Assembly (NCBI RefSeq): GCF_004352855.1
Contig: NZ_SJSC01000003.1
Coordinates: 248,001-312,000, forward strand
DNA from: Marinomonas sp. KMM3893
Lineage (GTDB): Bacteria; Pseudomonadota; Gammaproteobacteria; Pseudomonadales; Marinomonadaceae
Direction of reading: 5' to 3'
Length of the DNA: 64,000 nucleotides
The translations under genes and the position numbers were made by a program. Positions within the stretch are counted from its first letter, which is position 1. Each line of letters opens with the position of its first letter. This document shows, in pieces, positions 1-8,542 of the stretch. The notes below the pieces were generated by a model. That model did no database searches and was not told the origin of the DNA. It was given only the letters and a program-made list of their open reading frames with translations.

Positions 1-315
1 CCACCATTGGTTGCTACCGGGCGTGCCTTTTGGAATAGGAACAAACACTTGAAAGTTGACTAGGCCATTGGCCAATTCGTTACAAAGGTTGTCTACGGTG
101 TTTTTCAAACCATAATTGAACATGTCGCCTACCATGGTCATGCCACCGCGCATCCATTGACCGCCGCCGCCTAACTCTGGGCAATTGAATTGTGCCATGC
201 TACCAGCCCCGTTATTGACGGCGATCAGCATGTGCATCACCGCATCGAAACTCAGGTTGTACTTACGGCTAAGGTTATTAACTAATTGTTGTCCGTCTTG
301 CGTTAAATTTTGCAT
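1..315 (-). CDS. SHOCT-type protein, N-terminal part (runs off left edge)
   Basis: The reverse strand is open from the ATG at 313-315 to the window edge, giving the first 105 residues of a longer protein. It begins MQNLTQDGQQLVNNLSRKYN and contains a Gly-rich stretch (ELGGGGQWMRGG) followed by DMFNYGLK. From memory this matches the N-terminal half of proteobacterial proteins annotated as SHOCT domain-containing, in which the short SHOCT helix pair sits at the far C-terminus, so it would lie outside this window. No signal peptide or membrane segment is visible. Function is unknown; the family name rests on recognition only. Confidence 0.6.
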   Translation of the reverse strand, partial: MQNLTQDGQQLVNNLSRKYNLSFDAVMHMLIAVNNGAGSMAQFNCPELGGGGQWMRGGMTMVGDMFNYGLKNTVDNLCNELANGLVNFQVFVPIPKGTPGSNQWW

Positions 316-486
316 ATATGGCTCTTTTAATTAAGTTAAAAAACGGCGCGCTGTTTGGCTTTTTTGAGGTTGGCAGGTTCCGTGGAGTCGCTAGTCTACC
401 ATAGGGACGAGAGATTAAATGTGACACAATTGCTTGTTTTTTGATCTGTTATCGGTGGCGCTTAAATAAAGAAGGGATTCATCGGC

Positions 487-524
487 GCCCGCTCTGTTTT
501 TTTGTTTGAAAAATGAGAGCGGGC
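487..524 (-). terminator. stem-loop downstream of the rhtA-like gene
   Basis: GCCCGCTCT (487-495) pairs with AGAGCGGGC (516-524) around an A/T-rich loop. It lies about 40 bases beyond the stop of the leftward transporter gene and may end its transcript. No clear T run follows, so this is a weak call. Nothing else is evident in the gap 316-563. Confidence 0.4.
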
Positions 525-563
525 AAGGCCTCAAAGAGGGAGGCGAGCGCGACAAGCAGTGAC

Positions 564-1400
564 TTATGATTTTTTAGTAAGGCTTGCACCAATGCAGGCT
601 AGACTGATCGCCACAATGCCCAGCCACTGCAATGCGCTTAGTTGCTCGTTAAGAATGATGGCGCCAGCAATGGCGCTAACCGCAGGCGATGCGCTCATTA
701 AAACCCCAAAAATACTTCTTGGCAGCCGTTTTAGCGCGTACATATCGAGCAAGAAAGGGATGGCGCTGGATAGCAAGGCAATGATTAAACCAAGCATAAG
801 AACATTTGGAGTAAAGAGAGAGAGTCCCGCTTGAACTGTGCCAATAGGCACCATAAACAGCGCGGCGATCAGCATCCCCGTTGCCACACCTTTACTGCCA
901 ATTTGTGAGACTGTGCTTGCCGTCTTGATGTACAAACCCCAGCAGATGGCCGCCAATACGGCGTAAATCACACCGGTTATATTTAACGTGGTATCGGTTT
1001 GATTAAATGGCAGTAACAGCACACCAATCAATGCACAGAATATCCAGATAATGTCCGTTCTACGTTTAGTAGAAAGCAATGAAATACCAAGCGGCCCCAG
1101 CACCTCTATGGAAATGGCGATGCCGACAGGGATGTACAGAAATGCGCGATAAATTAATAGGTTCATGAGTCCAATCATGGCGCCGTAGATCACAATGCTC
1201 GGCCATTGAGACACGCTGAGCCTGACTTTCCATGGCTGAAAAAGGACAACAAAAAGGAGTGCGCTGATGCCGATACGCAATGCGGCGACGCCATCGGTGC
1301 CGACGAGAGGGAAAATGGTTTTCGCAAAGGCGGCGCCAACCTGTAAAGACAGCAACGAAGCAAAGGCGGCAATCATCGGAAATTGAGTTGAAGGTATCAT
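564..1400 (-). CDS. rhtA: EamA/DMT-family exporter, RhtA-like (threonine/homoserine efflux type)
   Basis: This is a 278-residue inner-membrane protein with about ten hydrophobic segments, the usual two EamA repeats of the drug/metabolite transporter superfamily. The wording near the N-terminus (LQVGAAFAKTIFPLVG, then GVAALRIG) and near the C-terminus (KRLPRSIFGVLMSASPAVSAIAG) follows Escherichia coli RhtA closely. RhtA exports threonine and homoserine by proton antiport, so amino-acid efflux is the best guess. The exact substrate cannot be read from sequence. It stands alone, transcribed leftward. Overlapping frames in this interval are shadows. Confidence 0.82.
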   Translation of the reverse strand: MIPSTQFPMIAAFASLLSLQVGAAFAKTIFPLVGTDGVAALRIGISALLFVVLFQPWKVRLSVSQWPSIVIYGAMIGLMNLLIYRAFLYIPVGIAISIEVLGPLGISLLSTKRRTDIIWIFCALIGVLLLPFNQTDTTLNITGVIYAVLAAICWGLYIKTASTVSQIGSKGVATGMLIAALFMVPIGTVQAGLSLFTPNVLMLGLIIALLSSAIPFLLDMYALKRLPRSIFGVLMSASPAVSAIAGAIILNEQLSALQWLGIVAISLACIGASLTKKS

Positions 1401-1588
1401 GGGTACTGCTCATCCATCGAGTCATTAAGGGCGTGTTTTGTCATCGCTGATGTTGTGATTATTGGCCACGCCAGTCACATTATGCCTTACGAGCTCACCG
1501 CCTGAATATCTATATCATTGGCTATCTTGGTCTTGAAGCGGGTCCATGCTTGTTGGACAGCGTCTTGCTGAGAGGCTTTGCCATTGCT

Positions 1589-1626
1589 GCCTCTTTGCTA
1601 GTGATCAAACTCAATAGCAAAGAGGC
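1589..1626 (-). terminator. stem-loop after the homocysteine S-methyltransferase gene
   Basis: GCCTCTTTGCTA (1589-1600) and TAGCAAAGAGGC (1615-1626) form a perfect 12-bp stem with a 14-base loop, 15 bases beyond the stop of the leftward gene. It fits a transcription end, although no strong U tract follows on that strand. Confidence 0.5.
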
Positions 1627-1640
1627 GTCTAACCATGGTG

Positions 1641-2540
1641 TTAGTTGTTTATGCTCTTTTGCCATTGGCTTAATAGAGCAATGTGTTCAGGCCCAATGCC
1701 GCAGCAGCCGCCGATAATACGAGCGCCAAGCTGATACCAGTGTTTGGCAAACGCGAGATATTCCTCAGGCGATAACTCACGGTAGTCTTGTATGCTGTCG
1801 TTGGCTTGGTGGTCTTTCGATATGGGGGTAAAGCTATTGGCGTAAGCGCCAATATCAATGGAGCGATTGTGTGTCGCCAATGCCTCTGTGGTGTCACGAA
1901 TGGCTTGTGCCATGGCTTCAGGGATGGAGCAGTTGAAGAAAATGCCCGCTATGTTTTGCGAGAGAATGGCCTCAATGGCTTGGCTCACAGGTTCACCTGA
2001 GCGTAACTTGGCCGATGAGCTCACCTCATCGCTCAATGTAAAGGCGTAATAGCAAGGCTTGGTTGAGCCTTTTAGCACATTGGCCGCGATAAGGCCTTCT
2101 TCAATGCTGGCGATGGTTTCAACAAGCCAAAGATCCACATGATCGTCCTGTGCCTGCATCAAGTCATTTAAAATGTCGAATGCACGGTTACTATCGAATA
2201 AATCAGGACGGTAGGAACCAAACGGAGGTGGTAACGACCCTGCGACCAATACGTTTTGTTTCGCCTTGTCGGCGGCTTCTTTCGCTAGGGCGGCGGCGTA
2301 TGTGGCTAAAGCGCAGCCACGTTCTTGATAAAGCGCTTCACCAAGGTGAAATGGCACACAGGCATAGCTATTGGCGGTAATGATGTTGGCGCCGGCGGCA
2401 ATAAATTCTTGGTGTGCTTGCGTCACATAATGAGGGGCTTCTATCAGAGAAGCGGCGCTCCACCATGGTTGTGAAAAAGGCGCGCCCATGCGCTTAAGCT
2501 GACGGCCCATGCCGCCATCGAGTATGGTTAGATTTTTCAT
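1641..2540 (-). CDS. homocysteine S-methyltransferase family protein
   Basis: From the ATG at 2538-2540 the product is 299 residues, starting MKNLTILDGGMGRQLKRMG, which is where members of this family normally begin. The frame is open further upstream (TTG 2600, ATG 2588), but that extension is not family-like. The fold is a Zn-dependent methyltransferase barrel. The metal-binding cysteines are visible as FFNCS near residue 205 and GGCCG near 277-281. Relatives such as MmuM transfer a methyl group from S-methylmethionine or betaine-like donors to homocysteine, making methionine in the cytosol. There is no linked methionine gene, so the methyl donor is open. Confidence 0.85.
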   Translation of the reverse strand: MKNLTILDGGMGRQLKRMGAPFSQPWWSAASLIEAPHYVTQAHQEFIAAGANIITANSYACVPFHLGEALYQERGCALATYAAALAKEAADKAKQNVLVAGSLPPPFGSYRPDLFDSNRAFDILNDLMQAQDDHVDLWLVETIASIEEGLIAANVLKGSTKPCYYAFTLSDEVSSSAKLRSGEPVSQAIEAILSQNIAGIFFNCSIPEAMAQAIRDTTEALATHNRSIDIGAYANSFTPISKDHQANDSIQDYRELSPEEYLAFAKHWYQLGARIIGGCCGIGPEHIALLSQWQKSINN

Positions 2541-2765
2541 TGTAGAGGTCTTGTGTCGGCCCAAATTAAGAGGAGGCAATTCAACCATAATTTGCCGCAA
2601 ATGATAATGAAACTTCGTCCGGATGAGGATGAGAAAAGTTCAGCGCCGGAGGGTGGTGTGCAAGCGACTTGATTCTAACGGTCAAAGCTTGCTAATTTGA
2701 TGTGTCTTGGTTGTTTAATAGGCAATGGCCTAACTTATAAAAATGATAAATAAAGGGTGAGAGTC

Positions 2766-3623
2766 ATGGCTGTTTTAGAGCGAAAATTCACGTGTTTTGA
2801 GGTCAATATTAAAGACCATATTGCGCACATTCAGATGTCTCGTCCAAATGAGCTGAACACCATGAATAAGGCGTTCTGGCAAGAGCTTCCCCGTTTGGTG
2901 AAAGCGTTAGACGATGAGGCGCTGGCGCGAGTGATTGTTATTTCATCGACCGGAAAACACTTCAGTGCCGGTATGGATCTTGGTGTGTTTATGGGAGGCG
3001 ATGCGGTTCCCTTGACGGGCGACCCTGGCCGAATGGCGGAAAATTTACGGCGTGTGGTGATGCAGCTTCAAGCGAGTTTGTCTGCGCTTGAAGAGATACG
3101 CATTCCTGTTTTGGTGGCGATTCATGGGGGCTGTATTGGTGGTGCTTTGGATTTGGTGTGTGCAGCAGACTGTCGTTATGCCACAGAGGATGCTTTTTTT
3201 ACCATTAAAGAAACAGAACTTGGGATGACCGCGGATGTTGGTACCTTGCAGCGCTTTCCGGCCTTAGCCCCGCCGGGATTGGTGCGTGAATTGGCCTATA
3301 CGGGACGTAAGTTTAGTGCCCAAGAAGCCAAAGAAATGGGCTTGATCAATGCCGTTTACCCCGATCACGAAAGCTTGATTGAAGAGGTGTTGGAGGTGGC
3401 AAAATTGATCGCGAGGAACTCGCCTTTGGCGGTAGCTGGTTGCAAAGAGATGATTAACTACAGCCGCGATCACAGTGTGGAAGACAGTTTAAAATACATG
3501 GCGACTTGGCAAGCGGGCATGTTTAGACCCAATGATATGGTAAAAAGCTTTGCCGCCAAGCAGCAGAAAACTCAGGCTAAGTTTGACGATATTTGGCCGC
3601 AGAAACCGCTCTTTGAGAAATAG
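2766..3623 (+). CDS. crotonase-fold protein, probable delta3,5-delta2,4-dienoyl-CoA isomerase
   Basis: A crotonase-superfamily enzyme of 285 residues from ATG 2766, preceded by AAAGGG; a GTG at 2757 is also in frame. The oxyanion-hole segments are HFSAGMDL and HGGCIGGALDL. The later block KETELGMTADVGTLQR has the Glu and Asp spaced eight residues apart that serve as the acid/base pair in mammalian ECH1 (KEVDVGLAADVGTLQR). This favours isomerisation of 3,5-dienoyl-CoA to 2,4-dienoyl-CoA during beta-oxidation of unsaturated fatty acids over plain hydration. It is monocistronic, with no other fad gene beside it. Confidence 0.85.
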   Translation: MAVLERKFTCFEVNIKDHIAHIQMSRPNELNTMNKAFWQELPRLVKALDDEALARVIVISSTGKHFSAGMDLGVFMGGDAVPLTGDPGRMAENLRRVVMQLQASLSALEEIRIPVLVAIHGGCIGGALDLVCAADCRYATEDAFFTIKETELGMTADVGTLQRFPALAPPGLVRELAYTGRKFSAQEAKEMGLINAVYPDHESLIEEVLEVAKLIARNSPLAVAGCKEMINYSRDHSVEDSLKYMATWQAGMFRPNDMVKSFAAKQQKTQAKFDDIWPQKPLFEK

Positions 3624-3633
3624 CTTAAGCACA

Positions 3634-4539
3634 TTATTGGCGGTTAGGGGGAGCTAGTGTGAGTTGCCCCTGATAACAGAAGTGTCTTGGTTGCTGCGTA
3701 AGAGGGTCGATAAACTGGATCTCTTTGGCGAGCAGTTGCAATGGCGTCGTATAGTTGTCCGCACTGAGCGGCTGTAACTCAGGGTAATACTTGTCATGCA
3801 AAATCGGCCAGCCTAGCGTTTGCATGTGAACCCGCAGCTGGTGGGTGCGACCGGTGACAGGGTGTAATTCAAACAAGGCTTGCTGGGTGGTTTGTTGTAG
3901 GCAGCGAATCACCGAGCGACTGTTGGCTTCGCCCTCAACCACCTGCATCCGAAAGCGTGGCTCGCTGGGCTCTATGCGATTGTTCATTACCCATTCTTGG
4001 CCTACAAGGCATTCGTCGCTGTGAATATTGGCAACGGCCTGATAGGTCTTATGAATCTGTTGGGTTTTGAATAGCTGATGATAAGGGTGGCGAGAGTCCG
4101 GGTTGATCGAGAAAATCACCAAGCCGGCCGTGACTCTGTCCAAGCGATGAAGGGCTTGTAGTGTGTGAATGCCAGTGCGGCGACGTAAGCGATTTTGCAG
4201 ACACTCATTCACAAATTGGCCACCAGGGGTAACGGCCAAGAAATGCGGTTTATAAGCCACCAAAAGATGTTCGTCTTGAAAAACAATGGTTTCTTGAAAC
4301 GGGATCTGAGGTTCATTGTCTACTTCTCGATAATAATACACCCTTTGCTGTGGCTGAAATCGAGTTGTTGCACTAATCAAGCTACCATCATGCCAATGTA
4401 CCTTACCTGCCGCCATGCGCCGTCGCCACGTTTGTTCGTCAATATAAGGGAATTTAATGATCAGGTAGTCCAGCACAGTAACGACGCCGGGGTTGGTCTG
4501 AGGTAAACTCAGCTTTGAAGGGTATTCAGACATTGCCAT
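3634..4539 (-). CDS. RluA-family RNA pseudouridine synthase
   Basis: A 301-residue pseudouridine synthase. The catalytic block HRLDRVTAGLVIFS contains the family's essential Asp (HRLD), and the later GRTHQLRVHM block is the second RluA signature. The N-terminal ~90 residues hold a short S4-like region (WRRRMAAGKVHWHDG). Enzymes of this family isomerise uridines in rRNA or tRNA. Which position it modifies cannot be decided here; the shape resembles the small RluA/TruC-like branch. It converges on the crotonase gene, with only 10 bases between the stops. Confidence 0.85.
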   Translation of the reverse strand: MAMSEYPSKLSLPQTNPGVVTVLDYLIIKFPYIDEQTWRRRMAAGKVHWHDGSLISATTRFQPQQRVYYYREVDNEPQIPFQETIVFQDEHLLVAYKPHFLAVTPGGQFVNECLQNRLRRRTGIHTLQALHRLDRVTAGLVIFSINPDSRHPYHQLFKTQQIHKTYQAVANIHSDECLVGQEWVMNNRIEPSEPRFRMQVVEGEANSRSVIRCLQQTTQQALFELHPVTGRTHQLRVHMQTLGWPILHDKYYPELQPLSADNYTTPLQLLAKEIQFIDPLTQQPRHFCYQGQLTLAPPNRQ

Positions 4540-4678
4540 ACAGTGGTCAGACCTTAAGCGACAGCACAGATTAAGTGGCTGACTATAACATGGTCACCTT
4601 GTTGCGACTGTGTTATCAGATGGCGGATGTTGTTTATTATTGAGCACAAATCCAAATGCATAACGAAAGAGAGCCAAT

Positions 4679-5260
4679 ATGGAACGTCCAACTAAGGAAC
4701 AGATCAAAGCCTTGCCTTTTTATATTGGCTTGGGGTTGTCGGATATTAAAATCATTGAAAACGCCCAAGACGCTGACCAAGCGTTGAACGCATTAGCAAA
4801 TGAAACTTGCCTTGGTTTTGACACAGAAACAAAGCCCATCTTTCGTAAGGGAGAAGAAAGCCCAGGGCCTGCGTTAATTCAGTTAGCAACGGAATCTTGC
4901 GCATATTTGTTTCCAACACGGTTTCCATTTGCCGTCGACGCCGCTAGGGTGTTGTTGAGTAATGAAGGCATTCAAAAAGTCGGTTTCGGCATCAAAGACG
5001 ACAACAAGGCGTTGCGCAACAAACTTGATATAGAGATTGCGAATACGCAAGACCTGTCGGTCATATTGAAGAACAAGGTGGGCGAGAAAAACACCATTGG
5101 TGCCCGCGCGGCGGTGGCCATGGTGCTTAAGTTGTGCCTCAGAAAAGGCGCCCAAATTTCAAATTGGGGCGCTTACCCGCTGAAGACAAGTCAAATTTTG
5201 TATGCTGCGAATGACGCGCATTCTGCTATTTGTGTGGCTAAGGCGCTGGGCAATAAGTGA
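4679..5260 (+). CDS. DEDDy-type 3'-5' exonuclease (RNase D-like domain)
   Basis: This 193-residue single-domain nuclease shows the four acidic residues of the DEDD superfamily: Asp and Glu in GFDTET near residue 47, Asp in GFGIKDD near 105, and Asp in LYAANDAHSA near the C-terminus, with the Tyr four residues earlier that marks the DEDDy subgroup. It has no HRDC domain, so it is shorter than RNase D. Related stand-alone proteins trim RNA or DNA 3' ends using two metal ions. The substrate is unknown. Start ATG 4679 follows GAAAGAGAG. Confidence 0.82.
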   Translation: MERPTKEQIKALPFYIGLGLSDIKIIENAQDADQALNALANETCLGFDTETKPIFRKGEESPGPALIQLATESCAYLFPTRFPFAVDAARVLLSNEGIQKVGFGIKDDNKALRNKLDIEIANTQDLSVILKNKVGEKNTIGARAAVAMVLKLCLRKGAQISNWGAYPLKTSQILYAANDAHSAICVAKALGNK

Positions 5261-5303
5261 CCGCCTGAGTCGCTCCTTTTTCATGGCTGCCTTTATAAAG
5301 AGA

Positions 5304-5321
5304 AACCGCTTTTCAGCGGTT
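5304..5321. terminator. short hairpin between convergent genes
   Basis: AACCGCT (5304-5310) and AGCGGTT (5315-5321) form a perfect 7-bp stem with a TTTC loop, directly between the exonuclease stop and the dsdA stop. It could serve transcripts from both sides. Confidence 0.5.
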
Positions 5322-5324
5322 ACC

Positions 5325-6692
5325 TCATTTCGTTGTTTTCGCGCTCTCATTACGCGTTTTTTCATCAAGCGCCTTGGCTAAATACGACGCCATTTCCTCT
5401 TTTGGTACCATGCCGCCGCCTGTGGCCCATATAAGGTGAGTTGCGTTGCGCATTGTTGCATCGTCCAGTGCAAAACGATGTCGATAGTCCGCGTCGTTTG
5501 ATACCAGAATCGGCCCCATTATGCCCGCCAAAGCAGAGGGTTCCAATTGAATGTTTTCGAGTGCATCCATGTCGCCTAAATGTCGATACATGCGCTCATC
5601 GGATAGGGTGTAATAACCGTCGAGTAGGCGTTCCATTGCACGTCCGACAAACCCAGAAGCACGACCCACCGCCAAACCGTCTGCTGCGGTGATGTTATCT
5701 ATGCCAAGGTCTTGCACTGAAATCTGGTCATGCAGTCCGGTGTGCACTCCAAGCATCATGCAAGGGGAGTGAGTTGGTTCGGCAAAAAGGCAATGGACGT
5801 GATCGCCAAACGCCATCTTTAGACCAAAGGCCACGCCACCAGGGCCGCCGCCAACACCGCAAGGTAAATAGACAAACAGTGGATGATGCTCGTCTACTGT
5901 GATGCCTTGCTGGTCAAACTGCTTTTTTAAACGCTCTCCTGCGACCGCGTAACCTAGAAACAAGGTGTGTGAATTCTCATCATCAATAAAGAAACAGGAG
6001 GGATCATTTTCGGCTTCTTGACGGCCTTGCTCCACGGCCACGCCATAGTCTTGGAGGTACTCAACGACGGTGACACCGTGTTCTCGTAGCTTGTCTTTTT
6101 TCCATTGGCGAGCGTCGGCCGACATATGCACCGCCACCGAAAAGCCCAATTTAGCGCTCATTATGCCGATCGACATACCCAAATTTCCTGTCGATCCCAC
6201 CGCAATGCTGTGTTGCTGGAAGAAGTGTCTAAACTCAGGGGAAGCCAGCTTACGGTAATCGTCTGACACGGACAGCAAGCCCGCCTTAATGGCTAATTGC
6301 TCGGCGTGGGTTAGGACTTCATAAATGCCTCCGCGGGCTTTTATGGAACCGGAAATCGGCAAGTGACTGTCTTTTTTTAGTCGCAACGAGCCGCTGATGG
6401 CGGTTTGGTATTCTTCTTCAAGCTTGGCTTTCATGGCGGTGATTTCGATCACGTCAGATTCAATGATGCCATGACTTTCTGCGGTTTCTGGGAAGACCTG
6501 GGCCAAATAGGGAGCGAATCGAGCCAATCTGTCGCTGGCTTCTTGGATGTCTTGTGCACTGAGGCCAACATAAGGTAAAGCGTCTTTCAGGCTGGTGACA
6601 TTGGGGTTAAACCAATGGGTTTCTTGCAAGTGGATGAGTTGCTCAAGCAATGGAAATTGGCGAATCAGTTGTTGTCTATCAATGGTGTTCAT
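5325..6692 (-). CDS. dsdA: D-serine ammonia-lyase (D-serine dehydratase)
   Basis: A 455-residue PLP enzyme of the DsdA type (E. coli DsdA is slightly shorter). The PLP-binding lysine is Lys118 in the context SGSIKARGG, and the Gly-rich phosphate loop is CGVGGGPGG around residue 280. It converts D-serine to pyruvate and ammonia in the cytosol, both for detoxification and as a carbon and nitrogen source. No DsdC regulator or DsdX transporter is next to it. It lies immediately downstream of the dNTPase gene, separated by a strong terminator, so it probably has its own promoter. Confidence 0.95.
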   Translation of the reverse strand: MNTIDRQQLIRQFPLLEQLIHLQETHWFNPNVTSLKDALPYVGLSAQDIQEASDRLARFAPYLAQVFPETAESHGIIESDVIEITAMKAKLEEEYQTAISGSLRLKKDSHLPISGSIKARGGIYEVLTHAEQLAIKAGLLSVSDDYRKLASPEFRHFFQQHSIAVGSTGNLGMSIGIMSAKLGFSVAVHMSADARQWKKDKLREHGVTVVEYLQDYGVAVEQGRQEAENDPSCFFIDDENSHTLFLGYAVAGERLKKQFDQQGITVDEHHPLFVYLPCGVGGGPGGVAFGLKMAFGDHVHCLFAEPTHSPCMMLGVHTGLHDQISVQDLGIDNITAADGLAVGRASGFVGRAMERLLDGYYTLSDERMYRHLGDMDALENIQLEPSALAGIMGPILVSNDADYRHRFALDDATMRNATHLIWATGGGMVPKEEMASYLAKALDEKTRNESAKTTK

Positions 6693-6704
6693 TTTAAAGG
6701 CCTA

Positions 6705-6748
6705 GATAAAAAGAACCCACTTTCTTATAAGCCATAAGAAAGTGGGTT
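6705..6748 (-). terminator. strong Rho-independent terminator after the dNTPase gene
   Basis: A perfect 15-bp stem, AACCCACTTTCTTAT (6714-6728) with ATAAGAAAGTGGGTT (6734-6748), has a 5-base loop. On the leftward strand it is followed by a U-rich tail (TTCTTTTTATC), a textbook terminator 12 bases after the dNTPase stop. Confidence 0.9.
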
Positions 6749-6759
6749 GATGGCTTGCG

Positions 6760-8112
6760 TTACATGGGTTCGAAAACAGAGCCTAAACTGGGGACAAACA
6801 GCTTGTTGTACATGCGGCTGGCGTAATCATCGGTCATGGAAGCCATGTAATCACAGATAATACGCAGCCCGTCATGGCCCTCGTTAATGCTTTTTTGCCA
6901 TTCGTTGGCAATTTCTCTCGGCAGCAGGCGGCTTGGGTCTGCGGCGAGGGCTTCAAACATTTCCAGTAGCATTTGCTGGCCCTTATAGACCAGCATTTGC
7001 ACTTCTGGGCGCTGAATAATGTGCGCCATTTCAAAGTTTTTCAAGAGCGATAATGCTTGGCGTTGGCTGTCTGGAAGCGTGACTTGAAAGCGCAATAGTG
7101 GATGTTCAAAGCGCTTGTCTTCAACCACTTGGCACGCGGTGATAAACCAACTGACTAGGCTGCCAATGGCTTCTTTGCGTAAATGACTTTGGCGGCTAAA
7201 AAGCTGAGTTTTAATGGTGTCTAGGTTGTCGCTCAAAAAGGACGATGGGAGGTTAGCCAGTTGCGGTTCTAGGTGTTCTGACCACATTTCTCTAGTGACC
7301 ATGCCCAAGACGATGGCGTCTTCTAGATCATGTACCCCATAGGCAATGTCGTCGGCCAAATCCATGATGCTGGTATCAAAGCTTGAATGGCTCGATTTTC
7401 CATGGCTCTCTGGCGTAGCGCGAGTGGTGTGTTGCAAAGCGACCTTATCGGTCTCACTAAAGGGCGCGAGTACCCAATCTAAGAGTGTTTGCTCTTCTTG
7501 ATAGACGCATTTAGGTGGTGCCCAATGGCTGGCTTTAAATTGTCTAAAGCGTGCAGGCTTCGCTGGGTAAGTGCCGACCACATCATGGTGTAAAACGGGG
7601 TATTTTAAAATACCCAATAAAGTGCGACGGGTCACATCCATGCCGTATGTTGGCGAATAGGAGCCGCGCTTGCCTAAGATGCGTAGGGACTGAGCATTGC
7701 CTTCAAAGCCCCCATTTTTGTTCATCATGTAGTTGAGTGCTACTTCACCACCATGGCCAAAAGGTGGGTGGCCTATGTCGTGGCTCAGGCAAACGGTTTC
7801 GATTAAAGCGGCATCGGCGAGCCATTTTTGAAAAGGCGCATCCGGTGAAGCACTGTGCTTTAACTGGTGCACTAGGCCATTGCCAATTTGCGCCACTTCC
7901 AATGAATGGGTCAGGCGTGTTCGGCTGTAGTCGTTTTGGCGGATGGCCAGTATTTGGGTTTTAGACTGCAAGCGACGAAACGCCGCGCTATGAATAATAC
8001 GCGCCCGATCTCGTTGATAGGGCGTACGGTAGTCATTTTCACGAGATTGTTGGTGACCGGATTGCCTCTCGTGCCAAGGCATCATCTCATCTTGCTCTAT
8101 CGTCATGCTCAT
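6760..8112 (-). CDS. dGTPase-type HD-domain deoxynucleoside triphosphate triphosphohydrolase
   Basis: A 450-residue HD-superfamily protein. The HD signature is seen in RTRLTHSLEVAQI followed by LSHDIGHPPFGHGG, with a later metal-ligand region around DLADDIAYGVHDLEDA. The N-terminal block RTPYQRDRARIIHS is characteristic of bacterial dGTPases. The reaction is hydrolysis of a dNTP (dGTP in E. coli Dgt) to the nucleoside plus triphosphate, controlling dNTP pools. Some relatives protect against phage by draining dNTPs, but nothing defence-like sits next to this copy. The ATG at 8112 is used, giving MSMTIEQ. Confidence 0.9.
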   Translation of the reverse strand: MSMTIEQDEMMPWHERQSGHQQSRENDYRTPYQRDRARIIHSAAFRRLQSKTQILAIRQNDYSRTRLTHSLEVAQIGNGLVHQLKHSASPDAPFQKWLADAALIETVCLSHDIGHPPFGHGGEVALNYMMNKNGGFEGNAQSLRILGKRGSYSPTYGMDVTRRTLLGILKYPVLHHDVVGTYPAKPARFRQFKASHWAPPKCVYQEEQTLLDWVLAPFSETDKVALQHTTRATPESHGKSSHSSFDTSIMDLADDIAYGVHDLEDAIVLGMVTREMWSEHLEPQLANLPSSFLSDNLDTIKTQLFSRQSHLRKEAIGSLVSWFITACQVVEDKRFEHPLLRFQVTLPDSQRQALSLLKNFEMAHIIQRPEVQMLVYKGQQMLLEMFEALAADPSRLLPREIANEWQKSINEGHDGLRIICDYMASMTDDYASRMYNKLFVPSLGSVFEPM

Positions 8113-8217
8113 ACTCTACGTATGTAAGGAATTATCAGTCTTTCATTAAAACACGACTTAGGTCAATGTGCCCACGAAAAGGCTTCGTCATAATGTCCCT
8201 AACTATAAGGAATCGTT

Positions 8218-8508
8218 ATGTTAAATACGCATCATCTAATCACGTTTAAAACATTGGTTGAGACGGGAAACTTCACACAAACCGCTCAGCAGTTAGGATT
8301 GACTCAGCCAGCGGTGAGCCAGCATATCAAAAAGTTAGAGCAAGGGCTGGGCGCAACATTGGTGATTCGGCACGGTAGAACGACCGAATTGACGTGTGCG
8401 GGCGAAGTCCTGCTTAAGCACATTTTGAATTTGGAAGTGTGCTATGAGCGTTTTATGGAGAAGTGGCAACAAGAGGTCGTACAAGAGAGAGATCAACAGG
8501 CGGGATAA
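8218..8508 (+). CDS. HTH-only LysR-type protein (no effector domain)
   Basis: Only 96 residues. The N-terminal ~65 residues are a clean LysR winged-helix domain (FKTLVETGNFTQTAQQLGLT, then AVSQHIKKLE), followed by a short helix and a stop. The ~200-residue substrate-binding domain is absent, and no leftover of it is visible downstream, where cysH is encoded on the other strand. Start ATG 8218 follows AAGGAATCGTT. It may be a genuine stand-alone DNA-binding protein or the relic of a truncated regulator. Lying convergent with cysH it could affect sulfur genes, as CysB does, but that is speculation. Confidence 0.75.
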   Translation: MLNTHHLITFKTLVETGNFTQTAQQLGLTQPAVSQHIKKLEQGLGATLVIRHGRTTELTCAGEVLLKHILNLEVCYERFMEKWQQEVVQERDQQAG

Positions 8509-8523
8509 TCCAGCCTGTTGATC
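8491..8523. repeat. 11-bp inverted repeat spanning the stop of the HTH gene
   Basis: GATCAACAGGC (8491-8501) and GCCTGTTGATC (8513-8523) form a perfect stem whose loop contains the TAA stop of the LysR-like gene. It lies between two convergent genes and may be a bidirectional terminator; no T run follows on either strand. Confidence 0.6.
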
Positions 8524-8542
8524 GGCTTAATGGATACTGTGT

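Noticed and set aside
1066-1425. 119-codon open frame on the reverse strand, overlapping the transporter gene in another frame
   Set aside because: It lies within the RhtA-like gene, which has clear family similarity; the alternative product is rich in Arg, Cys and His and has no recognisable domain.
6760-8508. dNTPase plus HTH-only gene as a small defence island
   Set aside because: The two genes are divergent, no other defence family is present, and the flanking genes are metabolic.
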